Shown one piece after another: positions 35,500 to 46,721 of a stretch of DNA of 64,000 nucleotides. Made by a program: the position numbers and the translations under genes. Numbering within the stretch: position 1 is the stretch's first letter; each line of letters starts with the position of its first letter. The DNA is from Sclerodactyla briareus (Eukaryota > Echinodermata > Holothuroidea > Dendrochirotida > Sclerodactylidae), in the NCBI GenBank assembly GCA_026419785.1, contig JAODTK010003421.1:1-64000 (forward strand), given 5' to 3'. The notes below the pieces were generated by a model that did not search any database, had not been told where the DNA came from, and saw nothing but the letters and a program-made list of their open reading frames with translations.

Positions 35500-36601
35500 C
35501 ATCTTAGCTTTGCATCCCCGCCCTAACAAGGGGTGGCACTCTGTTGCTGCCAACGACCCTCTGCCCCCCCTCCCGCCTCCTTTTCCGCTCTCTTGCCCCT
35601 CTATAACCCCGCTTTCGCCTCGGATTCATCTAGCTCTGCCCTGCCTCCATTTAGTCATTGTTTGCTCATTTTTATTGCCTTTCGATATCTCTCAGTTGTT
35701 GGGGAACATCTTCCCCAAAACAGGTCCCCGTGAGGTTAGGATCTACTTGTCTCATATATTTTTTAACTCGTCTTTATGGCGGGTCTTATTAACTCTCGGC
35801 GGAGTTAATTGACTTGCAGATGATTGTGCCCATACTGCCAGTGCATCAGTCATTTTTACAGTAGGGGTTTCTTTCTACCCCAAATTACACAAGGACACTT
35901 CATTCATCAACGTTGTAGTGCCGTCATCGCATTGCAATTTGTGTTCTGTATTTTCGGCAAAAGCTCGGTCTCTTGTCTTTGGTGGTTTTGCAGGTTATCT
36001 CATACAATTATTGAACCGATGTGACTCGCAGGGTTGGGATATTTTCTGGTTTCACGTATTTGCCATATTCTCTTCTTTTCATTTTCGTTACGTCGAGAGT
36101 TTCTGTACACAGATTGGTAACAATTTTCGCCGGCCTCCTGCCCCCTTGCAATAAATCTGGAATGTCTTCTCTTCCCTCGAACAAATCCTGGAGGACCCAT
36201 CCCGGTTTGTGAATGATCCACTCAAACTGTGTTCTTCAGCATTTTGCTGTGAGGTTTCTCCTTGATTGATTTTGAGGATAATGGTTTTGCACTTTATTTT
36301 GCATTTGCATAACCACGTCCCTTTTGAGGTTGGATGCATCTGTCACTGTCATCCTTTTTTCTGTCGTGGAACTTTTGACTTGATGGGGTGGAATTTGTGA
36401 TTTACTGAATTCGAGCATTAGCTCTTTATCACGGTCAGTCTCCATATTTCCGGATTTTTTCCCTGTGGGAGTATAATTGACCCTAATGAAGCTAATGCAG
36501 GCCTCTTGGCAACAAATTTGGCCAAAAAGAATTACCCTGTGGGTGTTTACTGACACTTCCCGTGTGAAATACTTCAATTCTGAATCATTTTTCAATGGCA
36601 C
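35500..36601 (-). pseudogene. Gag-like ORF1 of the DIRS-like element
   Basis: The N-terminal 121 codons (36601-36236) are open but not diagnostic. Further along are KYVKPENIPTL (near 36040), comparable to the Y.RPEN..L block of DIRS-type gag proteins, and ALAVWAQSS (near 35840). After single-base shifts comes a block reading DLFGED-like and VPQQLRDIE (near 35700), matching the LFGDDLPK.I.DI block in that family. An arginine- and glycine-rich tail follows (RNPRRKRGYRGARERKRRR, near 35630), consistent with nucleic-acid binding. The protein would coat element RNA; this copy is broken many times. The assignment rests on remembered family patterns, not on a search. Confidence 0.6.
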
Positions 36602-36927
36602 AGTTCGTGGCCTTTAGTACTTAGCCTGGTCCTACTACTGGAGTGAATAGTAATTAACGCTTATCCCTAGCATGCCTAGTGTCCCCGTTGGAACATCAAC
36701 CCACGCTATTTTGAAGCCAGCGTACCCCTGTGGGGCCTTGCTAAACGTTTGACTTCTAAGAATGAGCAGGCAGGCCGAATTCCATACTAACATCAGCGCG
36801 TCACTGTAGTGTAGGAATACGAAGGCTATGAGCTAGGCGCGTTCGCCGAAAACGTCTTCGAAGTTGATGCACGCTATTCTGTACTGCCCCAGTTTGAACG
36901 TGCGCTCTTCTTTTTCCTCGGCCCCAG
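36602..36927. other. Non-coding stretch between two elements
   Basis: About 330 bases between the gag-like ORF and the TTAA element. It could be the 5' untranslated or terminal repeat of the DIRS-like element. I see no inverted or split repeat that proves it. Confidence 0.35.
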
Positions 36928-38307
36928 TAACGGGCCTTTCACACTTGTGCGATAACGATACGATACGATAATTTTCGGACGTCGAGTTAAAAATTGTTAT
37001 TTTCAATACGAGTGTCCCAACCTGTGCGATACATACGATACGATACGACTAAATTTTATCGGACGTCGAGTTGAAAATATTTTAACTTTTATCGTACGAT
37101 AAATTTATCGGATGTGATAACTTGCGCAATGCAGTGATCAACTTGTGCGCAATTCTGCAAAGATTATAGAACGCCAAACAGGCTATTGGGGGAAGTTTTG
37201 GGGTGAAAGTGGGTTTTTAATTGATACATTCATGGTTTTTGATTGAATGTATTGTGTAGTGATGTATTTGGGGAAGACATTTTGCCGCCATTCATTGGAC
37301 CTACGAAAACCAGTATTTTAGTTCGAATCATGATGGCACTCCCCATATACATAGTATCGTGACCAGTGGGGTAATGGGAGGGTCATGGTTTGCCGGCGAC
37401 TACTAAATATCATGTGGCATGCAAAGCAGGAGATATGCAGTGGTAGTGAGTGGCTTGTGGTGTTGTGTCCATTCTAGAGGGGCAGGATAGAGGGAGTTTT
37501 CCAGAGGGGTCGATCCACAGCCGACGTTTTGACGGGAACTTCACCCTAACCCCCATGTGCATAAGAGGTGGGGAAGAAACGAAAATGCAACGGAAATTAA
37601 GGCTATAGAGGGCGGGGAATACTGTCGATCTAGGAGCGTACGCCAAGTTAATGATGTCTTGTAGGTCGTGAGGACGTAGAAGGGTACACAGGTGGAGCCG
37701 TAGCTATTATGTTACATGCTTGTTCTGAGAGATGTAAACCAGCTCCCATTTTCAGCTCAATTGTGCTTCCAGTCTTCCTATATTCTAGTGAGGCGTGATT
37801 GCTGAAAGAAATCATGTATGGAATGATTCGTAATGTCCCAGCAACGTTTATCTGTGCCCACTATTCGATGCGTGATGTCTCACGACAGGCTGTAGCTGGT
37901 TTTGTTGTTTGCTTTAAATGGTCTATAAACACTATTTTCACTCACTAACAAGTCCCCGAGAAAGGCCCAAGCTTTGAATTGCTTTGAAAATTACAATCCT
38001 TGGTATTCAAAATTGATGCCGACCATGCCTTCCAAAGCTTTGAAGCGACAAAAAGGGTACTTATGCTTTTCCTCTCAAATACGAAATCCCTCACTTTCTC
38101 TCCGTTAGTAGGCGTCGAGACGTCTGCTTGAAGCGACAAAAAGGGTAAAACTTATGCTTGTTCTCAACTAAATCCCATCACTTTCTCGTTATGTTAGGCA
38201 GCGAGACGTCCGATAAAAATTATCGTACGACATTTCGCCACACGTTGAACACTCCATCCGATAAATTTATCGATCGTATCGTAACGCACAAGGTGAACAA
38301 CGCTTAA
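36928..38307 (+). mobile_element. Non-autonomous TIR transposon with CGATA-rich ends, copy 1
   Basis: Left end: tttcacacttgtgcgataac then cgatacgatacgataa. Right end, read inward on the minus strand: taagcgttgttcaccttgtg, cgttacgatacgatcgata and aatttatcggatgg. Near the left end comes ttatcggacgtcgagttgaa, and near the right end cggacgtctcgctgcc. The right end abuts TTAA (38304-38307); the left end abuts taac (36928), one change from TTAA. Copy 2 at 46722 is the same sequence in opposite orientation, matching in the ends and in the interior (aacgccaaacagg near 37170, ttttgccgc near 37280, attttagttcgaa near 37316). No transposase frame is visible. TTAA targets suggest Kolobok or piggyBac superfamily; that is inference. 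Confidence 0.8.
38040..38215 (+). repeat. ~89 bp internal tandem duplication in the TTAA element
   Basis: The words gaagcgacaaaaagggta, cttatgctt, aaatccc/atcactttctc, gttag and gagacgtc occur twice, starting near 38042 and 38131. Copy 2 of the element has a single such unit (near 46820-46920, reverse complement), so the duplication is private to copy 1. Confidence 0.75.
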
Positions 38308-40489
38308 ACGGACGAACTAACAATACTGTGGTGTATTAAAAATTTACCCAGTAGTATTATAAGCCCGGCTAAATTCCTGAAGCCCGCAAGTTCGATATTC
38401 GATGTTCAAATCTACGGACACTCAGTGGCAGAGAGAAGAGGAGCATTCGGCGCTGTTCACTCTTCCAACCGTAATGCACTAGTCTTGTGTTTAGACGATG
38501 ATATTCCCGATTACCCGTTGCCTCGAGATTTCCGCAGTGCTGCCATCAACTGCCTTCGTATCGACCCAGTTCCGGTATCATCATGATATTTCAGCTAGTC
38601 TGTTTATTTTTGTATAGACAGATAAGAAAATCAGGTTCAGGATGGGCTCACGAACCCTAGTTAAAAGGAAATGTTGAGGTAGAATTGCCCCGATGTTCAT
38701 GATGCAAACAGGTAGGTTCGCGTAGGCAGCCAAACGCACTTTCCGCCTCGCGCAGGAACGTCGATGAGGTGTAAACGTGAGTCACCGCGACAGGGGTTAA
38801 GAAACGGACCAGCTTCTCACTTCGACAACACAATCCAGACATTTCACCAACATGTTGTATTAGCTAAGGAAACATGGGACCGCCAATGGGTAGAATTGTA
38901 TTCATTATATTGGAACCCTGCTATTCTGAAGGTCGGGGAGAGCCCCCCCCCCCCCCCATAAACATAGGCAAGGACATCCACTACCCAGGGTTGGTGTCCA
39001 AAATCTAAGGTTGCATTCCATTTTGATGATTCTGTTACACTCACTACTGTGAGCGAGATGAGGAATGTCTGAATATGTCTGATTTAATTGAGAAAGGAAG
39101 ATATATGATTTTGGTTCCACGTACAAAAGGCAACAAAACCATTATAAATGAAAACAACCCAACAATGATAGGCCAAATGAGCGCACAGTTACCGAGGTGT
39201 ATTACGCATGGCGTATTTCTGAAAGCAAAAGTTCGTTTTTCGTGAATATGTGATCTCATGCCACATCCAGCCGGGACCCGCATACTACGCAACAGTGGAA
39301 TCATGGCCTATTAGTGTGATTAGTGCGACACGACGCTGTGCCGAGTACTACCAGCAAAGAATAGATAGGGACAATCGTACACGAGACCATGACGACCGCT
39401 TTGAATTGCTCCTTGATTCCCGCTCCCACAAATCCCCGACGAGAAAGTTGGAATATTCAACAAATGAACAAATTTGGAGAGAGCCGCGGGAATCCATGGT
39501 CAAATGGTGGTGTTGGTCAAGGGGTAGGTGAGCCGCGTGTCGGGTATGGGATTTTTTTTTTTTTTAAACAAGTGACATGGGGAGGGGCGGAACCAGTACC
39601 TGTAGGGCAACTCTCCTTTCACAAGAAACTAAGAAGACTAAGAAAAGATACAGCTTGTTAGTCTATTTTGAACAGCTGTGGAGATTAGAAGTGAAAGGGG
39701 GGGGGGGGGGAACGTCATGGGGAAAAGACTTGTTCCAGATAATATGTGGGGTAAAATGGAACGAGCGTGTGGTACGATGAGGAGGAAGGCGCAACGAAAC
39801 AGGTGGGGCCAGAAGGAGAGGACCAAGTAGGGCGGGAGGTACAACTCCCTGAAGTTAGAAGGAGAAATGGCCATGGAAGTATTGGTAGAGGAGACAAAGA
39901 GAGGAGATGCAGATCTACGAAAAACATAATCGACTTTTTGATGAACATTATTATTAATTCGATTTTTTTTTGTAGAACATAATAGGCTACGAAGACCTCT
40001 CGCTATGGTCCAATAGTAGTAACGGGAGAGGTATGAGTGCTTACAGGGCGGGCCTAGCTAGGGTTCATAAATGATTTAGAATGATAGGTATTTGGAATAG
40101 CACATCATCTGAATATATATTCCGGATGATGGGCTACCAGTCGCCACGCGCTGGGATGATACTAGGAGCTTAAGGCTAATTTACATGCAGACGATACGAA
40201 TATTTTTTTTAATACACCTGCTTAACTGTAGACTGCCTCCTACGTAGGCCCACATGACAATTAGCATGAAACGTATACAACTCGCAACTACCACAACTAC
40301 AAAAGCACCCACTGACCTGTATATGAATTGATTCATTGTATAAAAAGTACAACTAAGTGTAGGCCCTAGGCTACAAGTACCACTCCATCACGTAGGACCC
40401 GCAGACCTTTTCTCAGACTTGGCAGTACTTTCTTGTTTTGCACACAACTCCCAGTCCAAGCATGAGATTCAGTGAATGATTAGACACTG
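38308..40489. other. Non-coding stretch with G- and C-runs
   Basis: C-run at 38943-38957, poly-T at 39551-39564 and G-run at 39697-39710. Open frames of 60-93 codons occur on both strands over the same bases and carry no domain. Nothing else is recognised. Confidence 0.45.
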
Positions 40490-41400
40490 ACTTGAAACAA
40501 TTGTGATTTTCAAAGACTTGAATATATTGTCCTGTACTTCGCTGCTCTCAAAGAGAAAAGTCTCCTTGTTCGATGGCATCCCCCGCCCCCCCCTAAATCT
40601 GGAAGTCCATCTCGCATCTAATTGCTGCAGTCCTGTGTCATGTATCCAATCTTGTTGTAACCACGTGTTTACACCGAAGCCTTGAAGGAGGCCAAGTAAT
40701 TCCAATTTTCAAGAAAAGGGAGAACGAAACCTTCCGGAAAATTACCGCCCTATCAGTCTTCTTTCCTGTATTAATAGTTTTGGAAAGGTTCATCGCAGAA
40801 CGCCTGAAGATTTATTCTTGAATCATTAATACTATTTATATCGATTTTTCAATATGGCTTTCGTAAGGGGCACAGCACGGGTCCATGCCTCTTGTTTGGA
40901 AACAGTTAATTGTATTCGTACTCATCTCGACAACGGAAGTGCGTCTTGGGCCTTAATCTTGATCTTAAGAAAGCTTTTGAACACTGATCGACCCTAATAT
41001 CCTTCTTGCTAAATTGTAACATTACGGTATGCGGGTAATAAAAGCTTATGATGTCATACTCAGCTGCCTAACTAATAGGAAATAACGCCTTGGTCTTACA
41101 TCTGGTTGTATGTGTTTTTCCGTCGTGATCCAGCATGGCATCGGCGTACTTCTGCCTTCGATTCATAAAGGCTGTGATAAGAAAGGTTTTGAATATGAAG
41201 ATTGGTGGGATGGTGTCTTCGTAAACTCCTTTTCGCTAGTTATACCCCCCGATGTCTTCTTTGAAGTGTCTTCGCTAAATAAGCGTAACATCATCGGTAC
41301 TTGAACATCTCCCTGGGGAACACCGCATATTTGTGTATTGAACGATCTTATCGACGTATGTCCAGTCTAGCTCGTAACTCTACGTCCGTTACTGACACTG
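40490..41400 (+). mobile_element. LINE reverse transcriptase fragment
   Basis: Reading across frameshifts: LASNCCSPVSCI near 40610, KEAKVIPIFKK at 40686-40713, then ENYRPIS (40738-40757), the standard motif of CR1/Jockey-like reverse transcriptases. Next come FRKGHST (40861-40876), LETVNCIRTHLDNGS (about 40900-40945), LDLKKAFE (40957-40982), and a sequence corresponding to ..NILLAKL.HYG (40995-41030). Beyond about 41100 the frame degenerates; a possible LNDLI near 41342 may be the YINDL block. No endonuclease and no tail were seen, so the copy is truncated on both sides. Dead copy. Confidence 0.8.
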
Positions 41401-42584
41401 AGAGTAGATGGCGTGTTGAGTTAATCGGAATTCAGTATGCTTCAAGTCGTCGATGAGTTTACGCGATCAATTCTTATCAAAGGCTTTGCTCCTATCCAAG
41501 CAGCAAGGATGTGATTCTCATAAGAGCTGCGAGAAACAGCATTTGGATAGAGGTTACCGTGAAGATGAGCTAACGTGTTGCTTGCGTTCATACCCTATAG
41601 GACGGCACGTGGCATGGAGCTATTATATTAACGTGGTCTGCAACGTGAAAAAAATAACGTCATACGTTGCGTTGTGAAATCAAAGCGAAGTATTCAATAG
41701 TACGTACGTGCGCTTGGATCGATTGTAACACGCATTGCATGGGATATGCGTATAGATTCATGCCTTATACTAGAAACAAGAACCCAGAAGATGCTTTCAT
41801 TTAATACTCGTATACTTGATATTCTGTATGCTAGCGAACGTGCTGTCTCTTGTGGTCGTTGATTGACAGCTGCAAATCGTGATATTGTTTTCTCTTTTTG
41901 GACTAGTTTTACAAGGTGGGGTGCAGTCTTTCCTATTTGATCCATGACAACCGTTAACCACGTTCCTATCGCTACGATACTGCAACCTGCAGTGCAAGCA
42001 GCAATGCCGAAAACCCTAACCATGCGTGAAACAACGGGCGGCGATCATGGGGGGGGGGGGACAGGGGGGACGGGGGGGGGGTTGGGGGGGACCGGGGGGA
42101 CGGCGTCCCCCACTATTTTGGTTTGGGGGGACGCAAGCATTTTGTCCACCCCAATTTTGAGCCCGACTGATCCCGACTTGACTATTTCGATGACACTGTA
42201 TCCGACATATCCAAGCAGCACAACCGTGTTTAACAAATGCATAGTGACCTGAATGTCAAGGTCGAGTGAATTCTCCGTTCCAATTTCGAAAATTTAGAGC
42301 GTTCCCGCGCGGTATATCCATTATCGGTAGTATTCAGACTCATGATGTGCCTTGTGCACGAATAATGTTCTCTCAACCAAATGACTGAAATTCACTCTGG
42401 GATGTGTTTATACAATTATCAATGAAGAAGGTTTCTCCTTCAATCCATCTTTTGAACAGTTTGAAATAACTGGCTTCATCAGCTTGGTGTGTCGCTCCTT
42501 CATTGGACTTGTCCGATGGTACTGCTAAGGGACCAGTTAGTTAAATAACACACAAACTACATAAAAATCGCCATCTTGATGAAG
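41401..42584. other. Non-coding stretch with a G-rich tract
   Basis: Overlapping open frames on both strands at 41694-42252 (up to 109 codons) have no domain, and the plus-strand one is inflated by the G-rich tract. Nothing else is recognised. Confidence 0.4.
42048..42117. repeat. G-rich simple repeat (gggggac units)
   Basis: Runs of 6-12 G are interrupted by ac, tt or cc over about 60 bases. It may form G-quadruplexes. The glycine/threonine-rich translation is an artefact. Confidence 0.9.
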
Positions 42585-43215
42585 GGGGTTGAGGAGACGG
42601 GGGTAATCTACCACCTAGCGGGATCTGTGTTTTGTTTCCAATTTATTTATGGTGCGACAACTTGTTGAATGTTGGGTACACGGTGCACATACTATCACTA
42701 CGACTGTATATGGCACACGTTGCGGCACCGAAACGGCAGACCGGGACGCCACATAGTGCGTTTTCAAAAAGCCATGATTCAAGTGAAGAAAAGGCTGTCC
42801 AAAATGAAGTCCAAATATTGCCTAACTTTTCGATGGAATGCCCAAAAGTGTAAACTATGTTGTCTTTGAGGGAAGAGGTTTGAGGCGACGAGGGTTTACG
42901 GTATCTACCACCCGGCGGGACCTGTGATCTTAGTTCGGCAAATATGTCTATTTGCAAATTTTAAGATAGAGTATTCGGCAATCAATTATGGGTGCGACCA
43001 CTTGTTTTAAGTTGGTTGCGTGCTCGGTGCACATACTAAGGGGCAGGCACAACGGTTCGGGTGGGAAACCCATAAAATAGCCCATCGAAGGTTCGGCCAG
43101 GGACGCCACATTTCGTGCAAAACATGATTCAGAATTCAGTTGAAGATACTTTTTTTTTATATCCAAAAGATTGCCTGACTGATGGAATGTCCAAAAGTGT
43201 AGAATTTTTCGCGGT
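42585..43215 (+). repeat. ~310 bp tandem duplication
   Basis: Copy 1 (42585-42870) and copy 2 (42871-43215) share, in order, gaggagacg/gaggcgacg, ctaccaccnngcgggac, atggtgcgac/atgggtgcgac, acttgttgaatgttggg/acttgttttaagttgg, cggtgcacatact, gggacgccaca, catgattca, and ggaatg(c/t)ccaaaagtgta. Copy 2 is longer by small insertions. The 104-codon frames over the two copies are not equivalent, which argues against coding. Confidence 0.8.
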
Positions 43216-43600
43216 TTTATTTCTGGTATTATACTCATTTGGCCGACAGATCTGTCCCCCAATCAAAGTGTCCCTCCCATGCGCCTGTGGTCCGCAAGAA
43301 AATAAAAATGGGGGCCGTATTTTGAGTGAAACTAAGGCTCCAATCTAAGTGATAGGTCAAGAGAGGGGGGGCAGTGCAATGTCGATCTTTTGTCAAATTG
43401 GATCCTGCGTAATCTCGCGCTTCGCGCGAACGTAGTGGTTGTTGCCATTGCCCATTATTATTTCCATTTCCATGACCGTAACCACGTTAACCTCCGTAAC
43501 ACCCACCGCAAAACCCAAATTGATCCTGAGGGGCAATAGTTTTTGGAGAACCTTTCCTGAAATAAAATGTGGTTAACATTTTAAGGAGGCTGCCTTACTG
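43216..43600. other. Non-coding stretch with a CGCGCTTCGCGCG word
   Basis: Contains tctcgcgcttcgcgcgaacg at 43412-43431, a GC palindrome-like word also seen at 25893 and 33497. Otherwise nothing. Confidence 0.45.
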
Positions 43601-43735
43601 TCCCATAAGGCTCGGAAGTGCCGTTTCCTGCAATCCTAGGGGTCTGTCAAACGAATTTTTTTCTGTACGCTACGCGCCACTGAGGTGGCGCTCCGCTTAA
43701 ATAGTATTCGTCTTGTCCGTCCCCCCCAACCGCCA
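43601..43735 (+). repeat. GCGCCA/TGGCGC hairpin repeat family, copy 3
   Basis: Shares with copy 4 an upstream stretch (ataaggctcggaagtgccg, tttcctgcaatc, gtctgt) and then tgtacgctacgcgccactga with tggcgctccgctt, a short AT word and a C-run. The shared upstream part shows that the family is longer than the hairpin core. Confidence 0.65.
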
Positions 43736-44549
43736 ACACAAATCACGCCTTGCGTAAACTATAACTCCATAGCCATATATATTATAAATGACGGATTTTG
43801 AGATATTGTGGTGTTTGTTCGAGAAGTCTCCTATACAACAGGATTTTTTTCATCTACACTCCTAGACAAAATGGATGGGACAATTCGTCCCCCAACATCC
43901 CCCTGTTTCATATTGAGAGAGCGCACATGAATCGCACCAACACTATGGTGGAGGGGGGGGGGGGGGCGGAGGTACGACGAGATGGTACTATATGCGAGGG
44001 AAGAGTACTTTTGTCCCATCTAGTTTGTCCAGGATTGTAATATTTGGCGCGTATATCGACCTCTTATTGAGTGATGACTCATGTATACAACCGGGCCGTA
44101 CTGGCAATATTCGCTCAATCAATAGGCCTACATAGCTATTGATTGAGGAAGACTCATATACACGGGTATACGCCTCGTGTTATGATTCCACCCGTGTGCT
44201 TCAGCAGACCATGATTCGATGACACTTCCTAAAAGCCATAAACTCTTTATGAAGACTCATCATCACCACACAAGTAAAAAAAAAGACAGTATCGCGCGTG
44301 AGACGAAAACCTTACAACGGTCTTACCATAATAACATATACCGTAATCTATTTATTGACCTTTTCGACATAAATACCATCAGTCTTCCTCACTTTAAAAG
44401 CACGGAGTAAAGACTGTTAAGAGCGTGAAATGTATACTCTGACACCTTTCATCCATATCTCAAACAAAAGTCCATGTTGCAACCATGGGACCTAATCCTT
44501 TCGACTTTCAGTCCCAGAATTGTCCACTGAAACTACTAAAAAATAAATA
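43736..44549. other. Non-coding stretch with a G-run
   Basis: G-run at 43953-43966. Near 44110-44150 the words caatcaataggcctac and tagctattgattgagg are partly complementary. No gene seen. Confidence 0.4.
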
Positions 44550-44870
44550 ATTTCAGTTGAAGGAGGCGTCTAAATTTTGGTCGACAATTTCCGTTTGAGG
44601 CGATTTCAAAAGTCTCGGTTCTTCCCTTTCAGTGGACTTTGCTTTGAACACATCGCTGTCATCGAGGACTACCCGTACAAGATTTATATCACCAGTCGGT
44701 TGCGAGCTTATTGTTTGCTGTGGTGGTCCTTCTTGCGGGCTCCATCCAAGAAAGTGAGGGATGTTCGTGTCTGCCAGAGACGACAAAACCCGCAGACAAT
44801 GTACTGTCATGCGAGCTTCGGTAGGTACATAAGGTGTACTACTTTGATACAGTCGTTCTAAGATAGGCCT
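44550..44870 (-). CDS. Candidate terminal exon, unknown protein (unproven)
   Basis: The minus strand is open for about 105 codons up to a TGA at about 44550-44552. The frame is preceded by a pyrimidine-rich tgtctctttgtag that could be a 3' splice site near 44870. The translation has an ordinary soluble composition: a PPQQTISSQPTGD stretch, then an acidic segment with LVRVVLDDSDVFKAKSTERE, ending EIVDQNLDASFN. I recognise no domain, signal peptide or membrane segment. It is one of few longer frames here not covered by a repeat of this window, and a 94-codon frame is also open on the other strand. There is no linked exon and no clear polyadenylation signal. It may be chance. Confidence 0.22.
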
Positions 44871-44882
44871 ACAAAGAGACAT

Positions 44883-46194
44883 TGCACTCCATCAGAATGA
44901 ACACGCCTATAAGCAGGAGCGCAACAAAATTGTGGAACTAAATTCCATAACGCTAAACGGTATGCGGTATGAATGTAAAAAATGCAATGTCTCAGGCGAA
45001 TCCTATACGCGGGATGCGGATTGCGGTAAAACCTAAGCTCGTTTTCCACGGGAATTTTTTTTGAAACGTGCCAAAAAAAGTCTGTTTGTCGAGTTGCAGG
45101 AAAGAACCCAGTTGATATTGCGGCAAAAATTCATTCAATAAAATGTGTACCCGACACAGAGTAAGCAAAAGTACCACGGGGGCCGCATCCCGCAAACGGA
45201 GTTATGGCATATCTTCCTCAAAACATCCAATTTAATGTCAAGTTTTTATGAGTTATTACATATTTTTTTGAGTCATTCCGGACCACCGTACATCTTTTTT
45301 TCTTCGAAAAAGTTGTTCCGTATCCGCAAAACTCTGCGATGTTTTCAAAATGTATTCGCACCCCGCATCCGCACCAATGGAATCTCGTCCATTAAAGGTA
45401 GGATTCCATAAGTTCGGATGCGGAGTGGCGGTATAACTCCAGAAAGTTACCAATTTACGTTTCAGCGTGGTCGATTAAGTGTTCTCATATGCTTTATTCG
45501 ATTTGCACAGATGGAGCTGTGTTACCATGGCGGCAGACATGTATTCCAAATGGAGTGGAGGGAGCACCGCGTGGCAGAATTACCGCTGTGTTACTAAGGC
45601 GGCGTTGATGCCGGCATTCGGCAAAATGGATTCTATAGAATCTCTCCCTCTTGAAGCACAGTGAGCTTCCGCATTTCTATGGTCTCTCCATCACTTACAG
45701 TTTAATTTGACCCATTCGTTCTGTATCAACGTTACGATTCGATTTTACATGTCAATTAGTTGCAAGGACGCACTCTGACGCAGGGGTACGTTAAAATCCA
45801 CAATGGTGAGTCGGATTTGATAAAGCTCGGACATGCTGTACTGAATCTCCTATACAGAACAGAATTCAGGTTGAACCGTGTTGCTATGCCGCGACAGCGC
45901 CCTCACTTATAGTTAGTAGTGGGTATATTGACATGTGATTTTGGTTGACTGAATTCGCATTTACGCAGAAGATTAGAATATGTTCCTTTGACAGCCCCCT
46001 CTAGATCGAGCTTCACATTAATACGCTCTAGTTCACTCCGTATGTTATACTCCAGCTTCTAGATGGTGTTTTGTGCCAGACGCATCGTTTTGTATTCCGA
46101 ATTAATCATGGTTGTTTCTGTGCTCCCGTAATGAATGGTCCTGACTTTCCCGCGTTTCTTCTGAGACAGGGTAACAATCACTGTACGATGTTGC
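44883..46194. other. Non-coding stretch, nothing firmly recognised
   Basis: Contains scattered words such as ggatgcggattgcgg (near 45012) and the partly complementary ccccgcatccgcacc (near 45360). These could be ends of a degraded element, but the arms do not align well enough to call one. Confidence 0.4.
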
Positions 46195-46310
46195 AGAATC
46201 TCCCTTTGATCTGACCCCAAAAACAATAGGGACCACTTGCTCATTACGGGGACAACATAGCGAAGTATGAGCTTATCACTGATCAGTTGCAATGTTATAA
46301 GCAACGGTCG
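46195..46310 (-). repeat. GT-repeat family, single minus unit
   Basis: Contains tctgaccccaaaaacaatag, gctcattacggggacaacat and gaagtatgagctta, the reverse complement of the unit at 58660-58720. Confidence 0.6.
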
Positions 46311-46721
46311 CTGCAATATATCAATAAGTTGAACATGTGAAGAGACATATTTTGAAGATATACCATGCTATTTTTCCCGTTTTTCTCATTTCCAATTCAA
46401 AGGATAATGTAATCATTTTCATCCCCTTTTCGAGTTATAAGGGGGAATGCTCGGAAGCCGTGGAATTGGGCCCGAATTCAACGGTGGTACTATAAATATT
46501 AATATCTAATTCCAATATATAGCCGCTAAAGGTTTTATAATCTTCATATATTGGTTTTGTACTATAACCTTTATATTTGAGTTTGTAATATAATCGACTT
46601 ATATATCACACATATAACTATATATATATATTATATATATATATATATTCATATATTTATATTATTCGATATATATATAATATATATCTAGATATATTAA
46701 TAGTCAGTGTGAACGCGCTAA
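46311..46721. other. AT-rich stretch with (TA)n tracts
   Basis: AT-rich DNA, with TA microsatellite at 46617-46695 immediately left of the TTAA element copy 2. Confidence 0.7.

Larger units (their letters stand above)
33836..36601 (-). mobile_element. DIRS-like tyrosine-recombinase retrotransposon relic
   Basis: Read on the minus strand, four blocks occur in the order of a DIRS-type element: gag-like ORF (36601 to about 35500), reverse transcriptase (35405 to about 34930), the end of the RNase H region with the start of the recombinase ORF (34914-34560), and the tyrosine recombinase core (34560-33836). DIRS elements insert with a tyrosine recombinase instead of a DDE integrase. The relic is about 2.8 kb, whereas intact DIRS elements are typically 5-6 kb. 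The RT catalytic core and most of RNase H are deleted and every block has frameshifts. It lies just left of the TTAA element starting at 36928, and its recombinase end is cut by a GCGCCA/TGGCGC repeat copy. I am fairly sure of the family; exact ends and terminal repeats were not found. Confidence 0.75.

Noticed and set aside
44935..45440. Possible inverted-repeat element around ggatgcgg words
   Set aside because: The two arms share only short words and do not align continuously.
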